This document shows positions 8,824 to 17,513 of a stretch of 64,000 bases of DNA, piece by piece. The position numbers and the translations under genes are program-made. How positions within the stretch are numbered: the stretch's first letter is position 1; the number at the start of each line of letters is the position of its first letter. The notes under the pieces were generated by a model. The model searched no databases. It had not been told where the DNA came from and was given only the letters and a program-made list of their open reading frames with translations. The DNA lies in contig JAUWWQ010000015.1 in assembly GCA_030616775.1 (NCBI GenBank), positions 1-64,000 on the forward strand, read 5' to 3'. This stretch comes from Planctomycetota bacterium (GTDB lineage Bacteria; Planctomycetota; Phycisphaerae; UBA1845).

Positions 8824-11031
8824 ATGGAACCAATCTATCTCGACTACAACGCCACGACACCGCTCGATCCGGCAGTTGTCGAGGCCATGCGGCCCTATCT
8901 CGAAACCCACTTCGGCAACCCATCGAGCAGCCACGTGTACGGAGCGCGCGCCAAAAAAGCCGTCGAGACCGCCAGGCGCCAGGTCGCCGACATGCTGGGA
9001 GCCTCTCCCGACGAGATCGTATTTACCAGCGGCGGGTCCGAATCGAACAACCTGGCCATCCGCGGCGTTGCTCAAGCACTCAAACGGAAGGGAAACCACA
9101 TCGTCACCTCTGCGGTCGAGCATCCCGCTGTCATCGAGGTCTGTCGCTACCTCGAAGCCCAGGGTTTTCGCATCACGGTCGTGCCCGTGGACGAAACCGG
9201 CCTGGTGGATTCGACTGACGTCGAAAAAGCCCTTACGCCGGCCACCATCCTGATCACCATCATGCACGCCAACAATGAAGTCGGAACGATACAGCCTATA
9301 CCCGAGATCGCTGAGATCGCGCGCCGCCACGGAATTGTCATTCATACCGATGCCGCCCAGTCCGTCGGCAAAATCCCGACGAAGGTCGACGAACTGGGAG
9401 TGGACCTTCTATCCATAGCCGGCCACAAGCTCTACGCTCCCAAAGGAGTCGGGGCACTATACATCCGGACCGGTGTTAAGCCGGAGAAGCTCATTTTCGG
9501 TGCCGCCCATGAACGCGGTTGGCGCGCCGGTACGGAGAACGTTCTGGAAATCGTGGGGCTTGGACAAGCGTGTGAGCTGGTAAGTGAACACCTTGACAGT
9601 CGTGCAGCCCATATGAGAACGCTGCGCGACAGACTCTATGACGGAATCACCGCCAGAGTCGGCGACATCCGACTGAACGGCCACCCGGAAAAGCGATTAC
9701 CCAATACCCTGAGTATCAGTTTCCGGGGTATCGAGGCAGATGCCATTCTTTCGGAACTTACCGAGGTCGCCGCTTCCGCCGGTGCGGCATGTCACGCCGA
9801 CGAGGTGGTCATGTCGGATACCTTGAAGGCAATGGGGATTCCCGTCGACTTCGCGATGGGCACCGTACGCTTTTCGACCGGGACATTGCTCACCGAATCG
9901 CAGGTCGACCGGGCGATCGAGGCTGTTGCGGCCGTGGTTGAAAGACTCAGGCCCGAGGGTGGCGCGGTTGCCTGCGGTATCGAGGCCGGCGAGAAAGTGA
10001 AACTCACCCGTTTCACGAGCGGCCTGGGCTGCGCCTGCAAGCTTCGCCCCCAGGCTCTCGAAAAACTGCTGGCGGCAATGCCGCCGCTCGGGCACCACCC
10101 CAATGTACTGGTGGGAACCGAAACCGCTGACGATGCGGCGGTGTACAAAGTCGCGGACGATCTGGCCGTCGTTCAGACTGTGGACTTCTTCACGCCGGTT
10201 GTCGATGATCCTTTCCACTTCGGTGCTATCGCCGCGGCCAACTCGCTGAGCGACATCTATGCGATGGGCGCCAAACCGGCCTTCGCACTGAGCATTGTCG
10301 GTTTTCCGTCAAACCGCCTGCCACTAAGCGTGCTTGAGGAAATTCTTCGTGGCGGGCGCCGGGTCGCGGATTCAGCCGGTGTGCCCATCATCGGTGGTCA
10401 CACCGTGGATGATCCCGAGCCGAAGTTCGGACTGGCTGTGACCGGTCTTGTCCATCCCGACGATATCTGGACCAACGTCGGAGCTGTGCCGGGTGACGGG
10501 CTCATACTCACCAAGCCGCTCGGCCTGGGCGTCATGACCACGGCGCTTAAAAGGGATCTGCTGGATCCGGCCGGCGAGGAGCTGATTCAAAACATCATGG
10601 TGAGCCTGAACAAGACCGCAGCGGAAGTCTTGCGGAAGTTCAGGGTGCACGCTTGCACGGACGTAACCGGTTTCGGGCTTCTGGGGCATCTGCGCGAGAT
10701 GTCGGCTGGAAGCGGTGTGGATGCCGAAATCGACCACCGGGCCTTGCCGATCATCAACGGTGCGGCGGACCTGGCCACAGGCGGAATGGTCCCCGGTGGA
10801 ACACTGAACAACAAATCGTTCGTCGAGCCTCACGTAAGTTGGGACAGCAGCGTCTCTGAGACTAACCGGATATTGGCGTGTGACGCTCAGACATCTGGTG
10901 GACTGCTCGCTGCCGTGCCTGACGAAGATGCGGATGACGCCGTTGCGGCACTGCGGGCCGCAGGTGTCGAATCCGCCACCCTGATCGGTCACTTCACCCG
11001 AAAAGGACCGGGCCGGATTGTCGTCCACTGA
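8824..11031 (+). CDS. selD: Cysteine desulfurase - selenide, water dikinase (SelD) fusion
   Basis: This 735-aa protein has two enzymes in one chain. Residues 1-385 are a NifS/IscS-type PLP cysteine desulfurase, with the PLP lysine in AGHKLYAPKG (Lys202) and the persulfide Cys in SAGAACHA (Cys323). Residues 392-735 are selenophosphate synthetase: the glycine-rich motif GLGCACK supplies Cys403 and Lys406, equivalent to E. coli SelD Cys17 and Lys20, and Asp-rich ATP/Mg segments follow. The desulfurase could deliver selenium from selenocysteine directly to SelD. No selA, selB, selC or ybbB is visible nearby, so the end use of selenophosphate is unknown. AGGAG at 8809-8813 supports the start. Confidence 0.92.
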   Translation: MEPIYLDYNATTPLDPAVVEAMRPYLETHFGNPSSSHVYGARAKKAVETARRQVADMLGASPDEIVFTSGGSESNNLAIRGVAQALKRKGNHIVTSAVEHPAVIEVCRYLEAQGFRITVVPVDETGLVDSTDVEKALTPATILITIMHANNEVGTIQPIPEIAEIARRHGIVIHTDAAQSVGKIPTKVDELGVDLLSIAGHKLYAPKGVGALYIRTGVKPEKLIFGAAHERGWRAGTENVLEIVGLGQACELVSEHLDSRAAHMRTLRDRLYDGITARVGDIRLNGHPEKRLPNTLSISFRGIEADAILSELTEVAASAGAACHADEVVMSDTLKAMGIPVDFAMGTVRFSTGTLLTESQVDRAIEAVAAVVERLRPEGGAVACGIEAGEKVKLTRFTSGLGCACKLRPQALEKLLAAMPPLGHHPNVLVGTETADDAAVYKVADDLAVVQTVDFFTPVVDDPFHFGAIAAANSLSDIYAMGAKPAFALSIVGFPSNRLPLSVLEEILRGGRRVADSAGVPIIGGHTVDDPEPKFGLAVTGLVHPDDIWTNVGAVPGDGLILTKPLGLGVMTTALKRDLLDPAGEELIQNIMVSLNKTAAEVLRKFRVHACTDVTGFGLLGHLREMSAGSGVDAEIDHRALPIINGAADLATGGMVPGGTLNNKSFVEPHVSWDSSVSETNRILACDAQTSGGLLAAVPDEDADDAVAALRAAGVESATLIGHFTRKGPGRIVVH

Positions 11032-11077
11032 AGCCTCTTCCCAACCGAATCCACCCGGCCAAGGGCACGCGGGGTGC

Positions 11078-11104
11078 CACTGGCGGCTTGTCCGCCAGTG
11101 TTTT
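11078..11104 (+). terminator. Rho-independent terminator after the SelD fusion
   Basis: A 9-bp perfect stem CACTGGCGG / CCGCCAGTG with loop CTTGT is followed by TTTT. It lies 47 bp downstream of the SelD stop codon. Confidence 0.75.
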
Positions 11105-11111
11105 CACGCTC

Positions 11112-11140
11112 TTGATTTGACGCGGCAAATGTAGTAGAAT
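11112..11140 (+). promoter_or_regulatory. Candidate promoter for the dockerin-like secreted protein
   Basis: TTGATT at 11112-11117 and TAGAAT at 11135-11140 are separated by 17 bp. The site lies immediately after the terminator and about 155 bp upstream of the start at 11297. Confidence 0.5.
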
Positions 11141-11296
11141 CACATTTACTGTCCGCCAGACCGGTGAGCCAAATAGCCGGGCGGACGAATCGCGATCCAT
11201 TCGGCGTGCAAGGGGACAAATGGCGAACATGTCGCCAAGGCCGGTATGGGGACCACGGAAGGCGGTACCCGTCAGCAGGTATTGGGGGAACATGTC

Positions 11297-13312
11297 ATGC
11301 GATACTCGACAGCGATCGGCAGACTTGCGGCCGTGTGTACGGCGCTTCTAATCGGCACGGGCAATGTCACCCTCGGACAATCCCGCCCAATCGTAAGAGA
11401 GGGCCGAGCGGTGATGGGCAGCGAGCAAGCTGGAGAACCGACAGCGCCGGTCGATGGCACTGTCTCCGGGCCGAACGTGCACGGAGCCGAGAATGCGCCA
11501 GATGACGCAGGCCGCTCGGTTGGCTCAACCGGCCCGGATGTCATCATCGGCGATTTGCAGAGTGTTCTTCGCTTAGGACGAGTGGAAGATATCACCGCGT
11601 ACGCTGTGGGAACGGACCCCTGCAACATTGGCGATCAACGGGCAAGCTGGATTGCCCACAACAATCAGCACCCGGTCATCGCTCAGAGCATGTTTCGACT
11701 CAAGGACGGTCGGTTCGAACAAATCGGAATGAGCTGGATGGTCCATGAGTTCTACGCAGTATCACAAAGCCTGTGCGCCCCTTGCCTGGACCCCGCGGAT
11801 GGAAGCGAGATGGGCGTTGGGTGCTCCGGCTCCTGCGCCTCCGCCTACCTCAACGGGTTGCAGACCAACATGAGCCTCCGATCCGACGTCAATGCCCACA
11901 CCGGGTATTTCCGATATCCATGGCAGGCGCCGCAACCGGAGGAGATCATCGGTAAGCGGATTAAGGTGTACGACGACGACATCGACCCGGCCTTGAACTA
12001 CGGTGCCTCATACTTCGTCCAGGGGCATTATATCACCGCGGATGACGCCGCCGCCGGCAACGGTAACAACAACGCCTCGTACCGCCCGGTGGCGGTCGTC
12101 GTGAACCAGTTCGACCCTCCCAACACCTACAATGTCGTCGTCACCGGGCTGACCCAGCGGGAGCGGCCGGCCATCCGCGCCTGGCAGGATATCGACTCGA
12201 CGGTCATGGAAACCGACATCCAGGTACCGGGCGAGGGCCTGTTCATTCTCGCGGCAAGGGCCACGGATCTTGAAAACGGCTTCTGGCACTACGAATACGC
12301 CATACAAAACCTAAACTCTGACCGGTCCGCCGGTTCGTTTACCGTGCCTCTGCCGTACGGGGCGGTGGTGCAAAACGTCGGATTCCATGACGTGAACTAT
12401 CATAGCGGTGAGATCTATGACCTGACCGATTGGCCGGCGACCGTCGAGGACGGGACCATCACTTGGTCGACGGACAGCTACGACGACAACCCCAATGCCA
12501 ACGCCTTACGGTTCGACACGCTCTACAATTTCCGGTTCGACGCTAACGTGAGCCCGGGATCAACGGTGGTGATCGTTGGCCTATTCAAGCCAGGCGAGGC
12601 GGGCCGGCCGGACCAGGTGATGGCCAGTACGACCGGCCCTTCGCTCGAACCTATCGACTGCAATGACAACGGTATCGCCGACGTCTGCGATATCGCCTGT
12701 GGCGAGGATTGCGAGCCGCCCTGCGGCAAGAGTGTGGACTGCAACCAAAACGACATTCCCGATGAATGCGAGCCTGACTGCAACGCCAATGGTGTCGCCG
12801 ACGGGTGTGACATCGCCAGCGCTATAAGCAACGACTGCAATGAAAACACCATACCCGATGAATGCGAGCCGGACTGCGACCACGACGGCATCCCCGATGA
12901 ATGCGATACCTTCGAGGACACCGATGGTGACGGCATCTTTGATTGCTTCGACCTGTGCCCGCTAACCACGCCGGAGGGCGCCTGCGTATGCCCGGACCTG
13001 TGCCGATGTTGTTGGCCTGAAGGGTACTGTTATGATTACTACCCCTGCGAGGCCTGCATCCTGTACGGAGGGACGCCGGACTGTATCGCAACGTTCTGTC
13101 GGGATGGTTGTCTGATCGGCGACGGCGACGGGGACGGGGATCGCGACCTGGGCGATTGGGCCGGTGCCCAGCGCTGCTACACCGGCCCGTTCGGCACCAC
13201 CGAATATGTTAGCCCCTCCCCGGAGTGCATCCTGCATTTCGATTTCGACGATGACGACGACATCGACCTGGACGACATCAAGAAGCTCCAAGAGAACTCC
13301 GCCGGGCCATAG
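11297..13312 (+). CDS. Secreted protein with Ca-binding DCNxN repeats and dockerin-like tail
   Basis: This 671-aa protein uses the ATG at 11297 rather than an upstream frame start, because GGGGGAA precedes it and it opens a clear signal peptide (MRYSTAIGRLAAVCTALLIG, likely cut near TLGQ). Residues about 60-450 form a beta-rich domain of no recognised family. Residues about 455-540 hold four to five DCNxNGIPDECE/D-type repeats, like thrombospondin type 3 calcium loops. The C-terminus has GDGDGDGDRDLGDW and FDFDDDDDIDLDD, the paired calcium loops of a dockerin-like module common in planctomycetes. It is probably exported and surface or matrix associated; the function is unknown. Confidence 0.85.
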   Translation: MRYSTAIGRLAAVCTALLIGTGNVTLGQSRPIVREGRAVMGSEQAGEPTAPVDGTVSGPNVHGAENAPDDAGRSVGSTGPDVIIGDLQSVLRLGRVEDITAYAVGTDPCNIGDQRASWIAHNNQHPVIAQSMFRLKDGRFEQIGMSWMVHEFYAVSQSLCAPCLDPADGSEMGVGCSGSCASAYLNGLQTNMSLRSDVNAHTGYFRYPWQAPQPEEIIGKRIKVYDDDIDPALNYGASYFVQGHYITADDAAAGNGNNNASYRPVAVVVNQFDPPNTYNVVVTGLTQRERPAIRAWQDIDSTVMETDIQVPGEGLFILAARATDLENGFWHYEYAIQNLNSDRSAGSFTVPLPYGAVVQNVGFHDVNYHSGEIYDLTDWPATVEDGTITWSTDSYDDNPNANALRFDTLYNFRFDANVSPGSTVVIVGLFKPGEAGRPDQVMASTTGPSLEPIDCNDNGIADVCDIACGEDCEPPCGKSVDCNQNDIPDECEPDCNANGVADGCDIASAISNDCNENTIPDECEPDCDHDGIPDECDTFEDTDGDGIFDCFDLCPLTTPEGACVCPDLCRCCWPEGYCYDYYPCEACILYGGTPDCIATFCRDGCLIGDGDGDGDRDLGDWAGAQRCYTGPFGTTEYVSPSPECILHFDFDDDDDIDLDDIKKLQENSAGP

Positions 13313-13368
13313 TCTGTGCTGAGTCAGCCGATGGCCGAGGTTGATCGCCCAGAGGGCGTCATCAGCCC

Positions 13369-13486
13369 CGTAGGGTGGGTCATCAGATCCACCTGTTTGC
13401 TCCCTCGTAGAGGGTATTATCCGTACCTCTATCCCGGCGGATACAAGGCCCCCGCTATCTGGTGGGTTCACAGAACCCACCCTACG
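13369..13486. mobile_element. MITE-like element with 12-bp terminal inverted repeats
   Basis: CGTAGGGTGGGT at 13369-13380 is matched by ACCCACCCTACG at 13475-13486. Each end can also fold on itself: GTGGGTTC-ACA-GAACCCAC at 13462-13480, and an imperfect GTGGGTC-ATCA-GATCCAC at the other end. The 118-bp unit contains no gene. It abuts the 3' end of the recombinase remnant (stop at 13490-13492). Confidence 0.55.
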
Positions 13487-13489
13487 TTG

Positions 13490-14005
13490 CTAAGGGGCAT
13501 CCGGTCGCCGCAAAACGTCGTCGCCACAAGTCTTTGCAGCGTCATCGGTCCCCATTGTCTGAGCAACCTGTCGCCCTGACGGCGATACGTCGGGCAGCGA
13601 GGTCAGAACCGCAGATTGCTCAGTCTGGTAGCTGTGCGTGTACCGGTCGAGGGTCAGGGCAACCGTAGAATACCGCGCCAGGGTTGCGCCGTCTTTGGAT
13701 GCACACCGCCCACCGCGAGGTTCGTAAGGAACGAATGGCGCAGGCTGTGAAAGTCAGCGACACACCCGGCTTTATCCCGGTAGAGAATGCCAGCCGCTTT
13801 CAGGTCAGCCCGTAGCATACGTGCAAGATACTTGCCTTTGGGCGTCACAAACACCGGGGTAACCGGAGCAAGCGTTGCCATAAACGCCCGCGACTCTTCT
13901 GCTGATTCCGATCTCAAGGGAAGCGTGTCTTCTCAACGCCGCTTGGAGTACGCCGCCGCCACCGTTGCCGCGGGTGGGTTACCGTCCAGCGGCCCCATGC
14001 TGACC
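13490..14005 (-). pseudogene. Broken tyrosine recombinase (phage integrase family), C-terminal half
   Basis: Minus-strand translation shows integrase signatures: LDGNPPAATV, then AAYSKRR interrupted by TGA, then EDTLPLR, VTPKGKYLARM and DFHSLRHSFLTNLA, which carries the R-H-x-x-R core. One missing base near 13690 then breaks the frame; restoring it gives a TLARYSTVALTLDRYTH continuation with the catalytic Tyr, ending at the stop at 13490. Three lesions are visible: an in-frame stop, a frameshift, and loss of the N-terminal half where the palindromic repeat at 14008-14124 begins. The His usually before STVALT is Tyr. The gene cannot make an active enzyme. Confidence 0.8.
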
Positions 14006-14007
14006 AG

Positions 14008-14124
14008 CTTATCTACGCTGTGCCGAGTCCCGATGTGCATCGGGATTCTCGGTACCTGCCAGAGGACCGAGAAGGGATTCTCGGTCCAGCAATGATAGTC
14101 GCGTTTTTAATGAAACACGGTACT
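14008..14124 (-). repeat. Dispersed palindromic repeat, copy 2 (inverted)
   Basis: This is the reverse complement of the element at 8600-8700. Its core stem-loop is at 14064-14087, with the same 10-bp arms. It carries an additional perfect hairpin, CCCGATG-TG-CATCGGG, at about 14029-14044. It begins exactly where recombinase homology ends. Confidence 0.75.
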
Positions 14125-14709
14125 AGACTCGCTCGGGATGGAGGTCACGCCGTCCTCGCCCAAATCGCAGCAAACGGCACCGCCGCGACTCGCTGCCATC
14201 GGCAGCCCTCATGGCCACGGCCGATCGGGACCGCTCCCACGCATATCTCGATTCGATCTCAATCGCCCTGGGCCGCCTCGCCCCGGAGACCGAGGTCTCC
14301 GCGCAGGACGGCGGCTGGCTCGCCCCACTGAGATTTTTGGAAATCCGGTTGATACAGGGCCGAAGCTCGTGTAGATTCCGCGATTGGAATATACCCTGCT
14401 GGAAGGGGTTTTTTGCGCGGACGGGTAGTCCCCGGTCCAAGGAAGGGCGCGGCCCCTCTGTGGCCGAAGACGACCTTTGTCAGGTCCTCGCTAGCCTGCA
14501 TCACAATGGCGAGAAGACGCCATGGTTCCAACGCCCCCACTTCGCGATACTGGAAGCAGACGCGCTGAGTAGTAACGCCCCGTGTGAGGCGCGGGCGGGG
14601 CGGGGCATGGTGTCACCCGGAGATGTTGTTAAGGCCGCCTAGGAGCTTCGGCCGAATCCCTCTCAGAACCTAAAGCCGGCAGGGCTAACACGCCGACAAG
14701 GAGGTTGTT
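14125..14709. other. Gene-poor interval
   Basis: Several short open frames overlap here on both strands, but none has a recognisable motif. The stretch is probably decayed sequence continuous with the recombinase remnant. AGGAGG at about 14699-14704 is the ribosome site of the next gene. Confidence 0.45.
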
Positions 14710-15585
14710 ATGTCTCAGCTCGATACGGCGACCGGTTGCCCTTCTACAGACGAAGCCGAGTTCGATCTCGCCCGTCAGATCCAATCCACGTTCGTGCCGG
14801 AGAAGTGTTATGGTTGGCCTGGAACTCGCATCGCTGCCAGGCGTATCGCCGGCGGCGGTCTTGGTGGCGACTTCCACGACGTAATCCGCGGCCTGGACGA
14901 GCAGTACACCCTGATAGTCGGCACGATAACGGGTCCAGGGCTCTTTGCAGCGCTTGGTAAGGCTGTTCTATCGGGCGCCGCCCGAAAGTTCGGGCCGATC
15001 AGCCGTTCGCCTCGCGTGCTGATGGACCAACTTAATCGCCTACTTGGCCGCATTAACGCAAACTTGCGCGATCAGTGTGTGAGGTGCTCGGTATTTATCG
15101 GCCTGGTGGATCGTGCAAGGGGAATCCTCGATTATTCTAGCGCCGGATGCTGTCGAGCGTTGGTCTGGAGCCGTGAGGGCGAGTTATACGACCTTCAGAG
15201 CACAGGTGCCATACTGGGTGGCTCGGCGAACCTTGATTGCGCTAGCGAGCGGCTCGAACTGACCTCGCTGCGGCGTCTGGTTATCTATACCGACGGACTG
15301 ACCACGGCGCGATCTATTTCGGGACAGCCCCTGGGGATGGCCCGGGGACGACGCCTGCTGACTGATACGGTGCGATTGCCCGCGGACAAGCAAGTAGAGG
15401 TAGTCTTGCAGGGCCTGCGTAACCACGTCGGTCCGGACCGTGTCCTCACCGATGACGTGACCGTGTTCCTGACCGAGTTTATGGAAGGCGTCACCGCACC
15501 CAGCGCCGACTCCATGAGGACTTGGCTTCGATCCTACGATCGGGTCGGTGGAACGGTGCCCGACTCCTCGGTGTTTCTAGGTTAA
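14710..15585 (+). CDS. SpoIIE/PP2C-type phosphatase with an altered metal site
   Basis: This 291-aa cytosolic protein has the RsbU/SpoIIE phosphatase layout: ARQIQSTFVPE at the N-terminus, LGGDFHD (Asp54), a glycine-rich turn, YTDGLTTA and DDVTVFL near the C-terminus. In the family the turn reads GDVSGKG and its Asp binds metal. Here it is GTITGPG, with Thr72 in place of that Asp. The protein has no attached receiver, GAF or PAS domain. Such phosphatases dephosphorylate STAS anti-anti-sigma factors; a STAS gene exists at 57160 but the link is only inferred. The start has a strong AGGAGG. It may be weakly active or regulatory. Confidence 0.75.
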   Translation: MSQLDTATGCPSTDEAEFDLARQIQSTFVPEKCYGWPGTRIAARRIAGGGLGGDFHDVIRGLDEQYTLIVGTITGPGLFAALGKAVLSGAARKFGPISRSPRVLMDQLNRLLGRINANLRDQCVRCSVFIGLVDRARGILDYSSAGCCRALVWSREGELYDLQSTGAILGGSANLDCASERLELTSLRRLVIYTDGLTTARSISGQPLGMARGRRLLTDTVRLPADKQVEVVLQGLRNHVGPDRVLTDDVTVFLTEFMEGVTAPSADSMRTWLRSYDRVGGTVPDSSVFLG

Positions 15586-15705
15586 TCGGCTGGCGGTGCC
15601 CCGGGTGGCACCGGCCTGTACGTCTTAGCTGAGGCACCAGCAGTACCCGGCGGGTGCGGATTGACTGGGATTGTCTGGGCTGGAGTTGGCCTTAGGAGCA
15701 AACTC

Positions 15706-15726
15706 ATGAGGATGAAACGACACTGA
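15706..15726 (+). CDS. Six-codon leader ORF overlapping the GT4 start
   Basis: ATG AGG ATG AAA CGA CAC TGA encodes MRMKRH. AGGAG at 15694-15698 lies 7 bases upstream, and its stop overlaps the glycosyltransferase start as TGATG. The only good ribosome site thus serves the leader, and the main gene is probably reached by termination-reinitiation. Confidence 0.5.
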   Translation: MRMKRH

Positions 15727-16919
15727 TGCGAATCGCGTTTCTTTCTTGGGAGTCAAAGCATTCTATCGCCGTCGGCGGGCTCGCCGAGCACGTGACCGAG
15801 TTGGCGGTGGCGCTCTGCCGTCAAGGCCATGAGACCCACGTCTTCACCCGGATCAGTGATCGACAATCCGGTTACGAGTGTATCGACGGGGTGCACTACC
15901 ATCGCTGTCCGTTCGAGTCGCACCCCGATTTCCTCGTCGACAACCAGCGAATGTGCGACAGCTTCGTCTGGCACCTGGTGGAGACGGAGAGCTACCTGGG
16001 TGCGCCCTTCGACATTGTTCACGGGCACGATTGGCTCTCGGTAAGGGCGATGAACCGGGTCAAAAATGAGCACGGTCGCCCGGCGGTCATGACGGTGCAT
16101 TCCACGGAGTTTGGCCGGTGCGGCAACCAGCTCTTCGAGGGGATGTCGAGACGGATCCGGGAGATTGAGTGGGAAGGTACATACGTCGCGGATCGGGTGA
16201 TCTGCGTGTCCGGGGCGCTGCTGAAGGAGGTTCAGGGTCTCTACCGCCCACCTGCTGACAAGATGCACGTCATCTATAACGGCATTGACGTGCGGCGATT
16301 CGACGCCAGGGTCAACACTCGTTCGGCTCGCCGGCAGTACGCTGTCGGTCTGGAAGAACCGATGGTTCTGTTTGCCGGACGGATGACGCGGCAGAAAGGG
16401 CCCGATCTTCTGGTGGACGCCCTTCCGGGCCTGCTGGAGCATCATCCAAAGGCCAAATTCGTATTTGCCGGCGATGGTGACCTGCGTGATGAGCTCGAGC
16501 GACAGGCTGAAGCGCTTGGGGTCGCCCCGGCTACCCGCTTCATCGGTCATCGCAATGGGCATGAGCTGGTCAGCCTCTTCAAAAGCGCCGACATCGTCTG
16601 TGTGCCGAGCCGCAATGAACCCTTCGGGATTGTAATTCTCGAGGCCTGGAGCGCCCGAAAACCGGTTGTGGCGACGCGTAACGGCGGGCCCGCGGAGTTC
16701 GTCGAACATGAGAATACCGGAATAACCGTCTCCGATAACCGCGACTCCATCAGTTGGGGTCTCGGGAGGGTTCTGGCAGATAAGACGCAGGGGCGGCGCA
16801 TGGGACGCAACGGTCGCCGGGAGGCCGAATCGCGGTTTTCTTGGGATATTATTGCCACCGCGACCGAACGGGTGTATCAATCGGTCTTGAACAGCACATA
16901 CCGCTGGCGACGGAAATAA
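15726..16919 (+). CDS. GT4-family glycosyltransferase, glycogen synthase-like
   Basis: This 397-aa GT-B enzyme has an N-terminal domain with the acceptor loop GGLAEHVTEL and HGHDWLS. The C-terminal donor domain has GRMTRQKGPDLLVDAL, FAGDGDLRDEL and the E-x7-E motif NEPFGIVILEAW. The opening resembles GT4 enzymes that extend glycogen or maltosaccharides from ADP-glucose. The neighbouring minus-strand operon encodes GlgX, GlgB and MalQ, which supports a glycogen role by context. The donor sugar cannot be decided from sequence alone. Initiation is probably coupled to the leader ORF at 15706-15726. It is followed by the DUF2934 gene after 27 bp. Confidence 0.8.
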   Translation: MRIAFLSWESKHSIAVGGLAEHVTELAVALCRQGHETHVFTRISDRQSGYECIDGVHYHRCPFESHPDFLVDNQRMCDSFVWHLVETESYLGAPFDIVHGHDWLSVRAMNRVKNEHGRPAVMTVHSTEFGRCGNQLFEGMSRRIREIEWEGTYVADRVICVSGALLKEVQGLYRPPADKMHVIYNGIDVRRFDARVNTRSARRQYAVGLEEPMVLFAGRMTRQKGPDLLVDALPGLLEHHPKAKFVFAGDGDLRDELERQAEALGVAPATRFIGHRNGHELVSLFKSADIVCVPSRNEPFGIVILEAWSARKPVVATRNGGPAEFVEHENTGITVSDNRDSISWGLGRVLADKTQGRRMGRNGRREAESRFSWDIIATATERVYQSVLNSTYRWRRK

Positions 16920-16946
16920 GACGCGTGCGTGGGGGAGATATCCGGG

Positions 16947-17354
16947 ATGGCCCGACAACGCAGTGACAAGGGGGAACGCGGCACTGGAAAGGCCCGACAG
17001 GCGAAGCCTAAAGCGGCCAGAGCAAGCACCAAGGCAACATCCAAGGCTACCACCAGGTCGGTGAGCAAAACCGCCAAGAGCGCCAAGACCACGAAGACCA
17101 CCAGGACCGCTAAACCGAAGCGGACCGCCGCAAAACCGGCCCGAGTGATTCAGAAATCAATGCCCGCTGCCGACGTGACCGCCGGGCTGGAGCCCAACTT
17201 CCAAGAAGTCCAGGAAAGGGCTTATCAGATTTATCTGGGTCGCGGGGGTGTCCCGGGTGATTCCACGTCGGATTGGTTGCAGGCCGAGCGCGAGTTGCGG
17301 GAGTTCCGCACGGCTCGAGCAGCCTCCAGAAAACGTCAATCTCGGTCGCGCTGA
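16947..17354 (+). CDS. DUF2934 protein with histone H1-like Lys/Ala/Thr-rich N-terminus
   Basis: This is a 135-aa protein. ATG at 16947 is preferred over an upstream GTG because GGGGGAG lies 10 bases before it. Residues about 1-72 are a low-complexity, strongly basic run of Lys, Ala, Thr and Arg, such as KTAKSAKTTKTTRTAKPKRT, like the tails of histone H1-like bacterial proteins. Residues about 85-125 match DUF2934 (QERAYQIYLGRGG, then DWLQAERELREF). DUF2934 has no established biochemical function. The basic part suggests nucleic acid binding; that is an inference. Confidence 0.75.
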   Translation: MARQRSDKGERGTGKARQAKPKAARASTKATSKATTRSVSKTAKSAKTTKTTRTAKPKRTAAKPARVIQKSMPAADVTAGLEPNFQEVQERAYQIYLGRGGVPGDSTSDWLQAERELREFRTARAASRKRQSRSR

Positions 17355-17513
17355 CACGAACGCGACACCTCGCTTTCAAGCGTGCAATTCGCATCGAGCT
17401 TCGGTAAATTGGCACGTTGGGCACACGCCAAAAGCACCAAATCCCGAGTTCTGGTCGTTCCATGTACGCGATCGGAGCGTGACCATGCAACCGGCCGGTC
17501 CTATCCAGGTGTC

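Noticed and set aside
8824-11031. Possible selenocysteine codon in SelD
   Set aside because: The active-site residue is encoded by a Cys codon and there is no in-frame TGA.
14138-14642. Several open frames between the palindromic repeat and the SpoIIE-type phosphatase gene
   Set aside because: No recognised motif, mutually overlapping, and next to decayed sequence.
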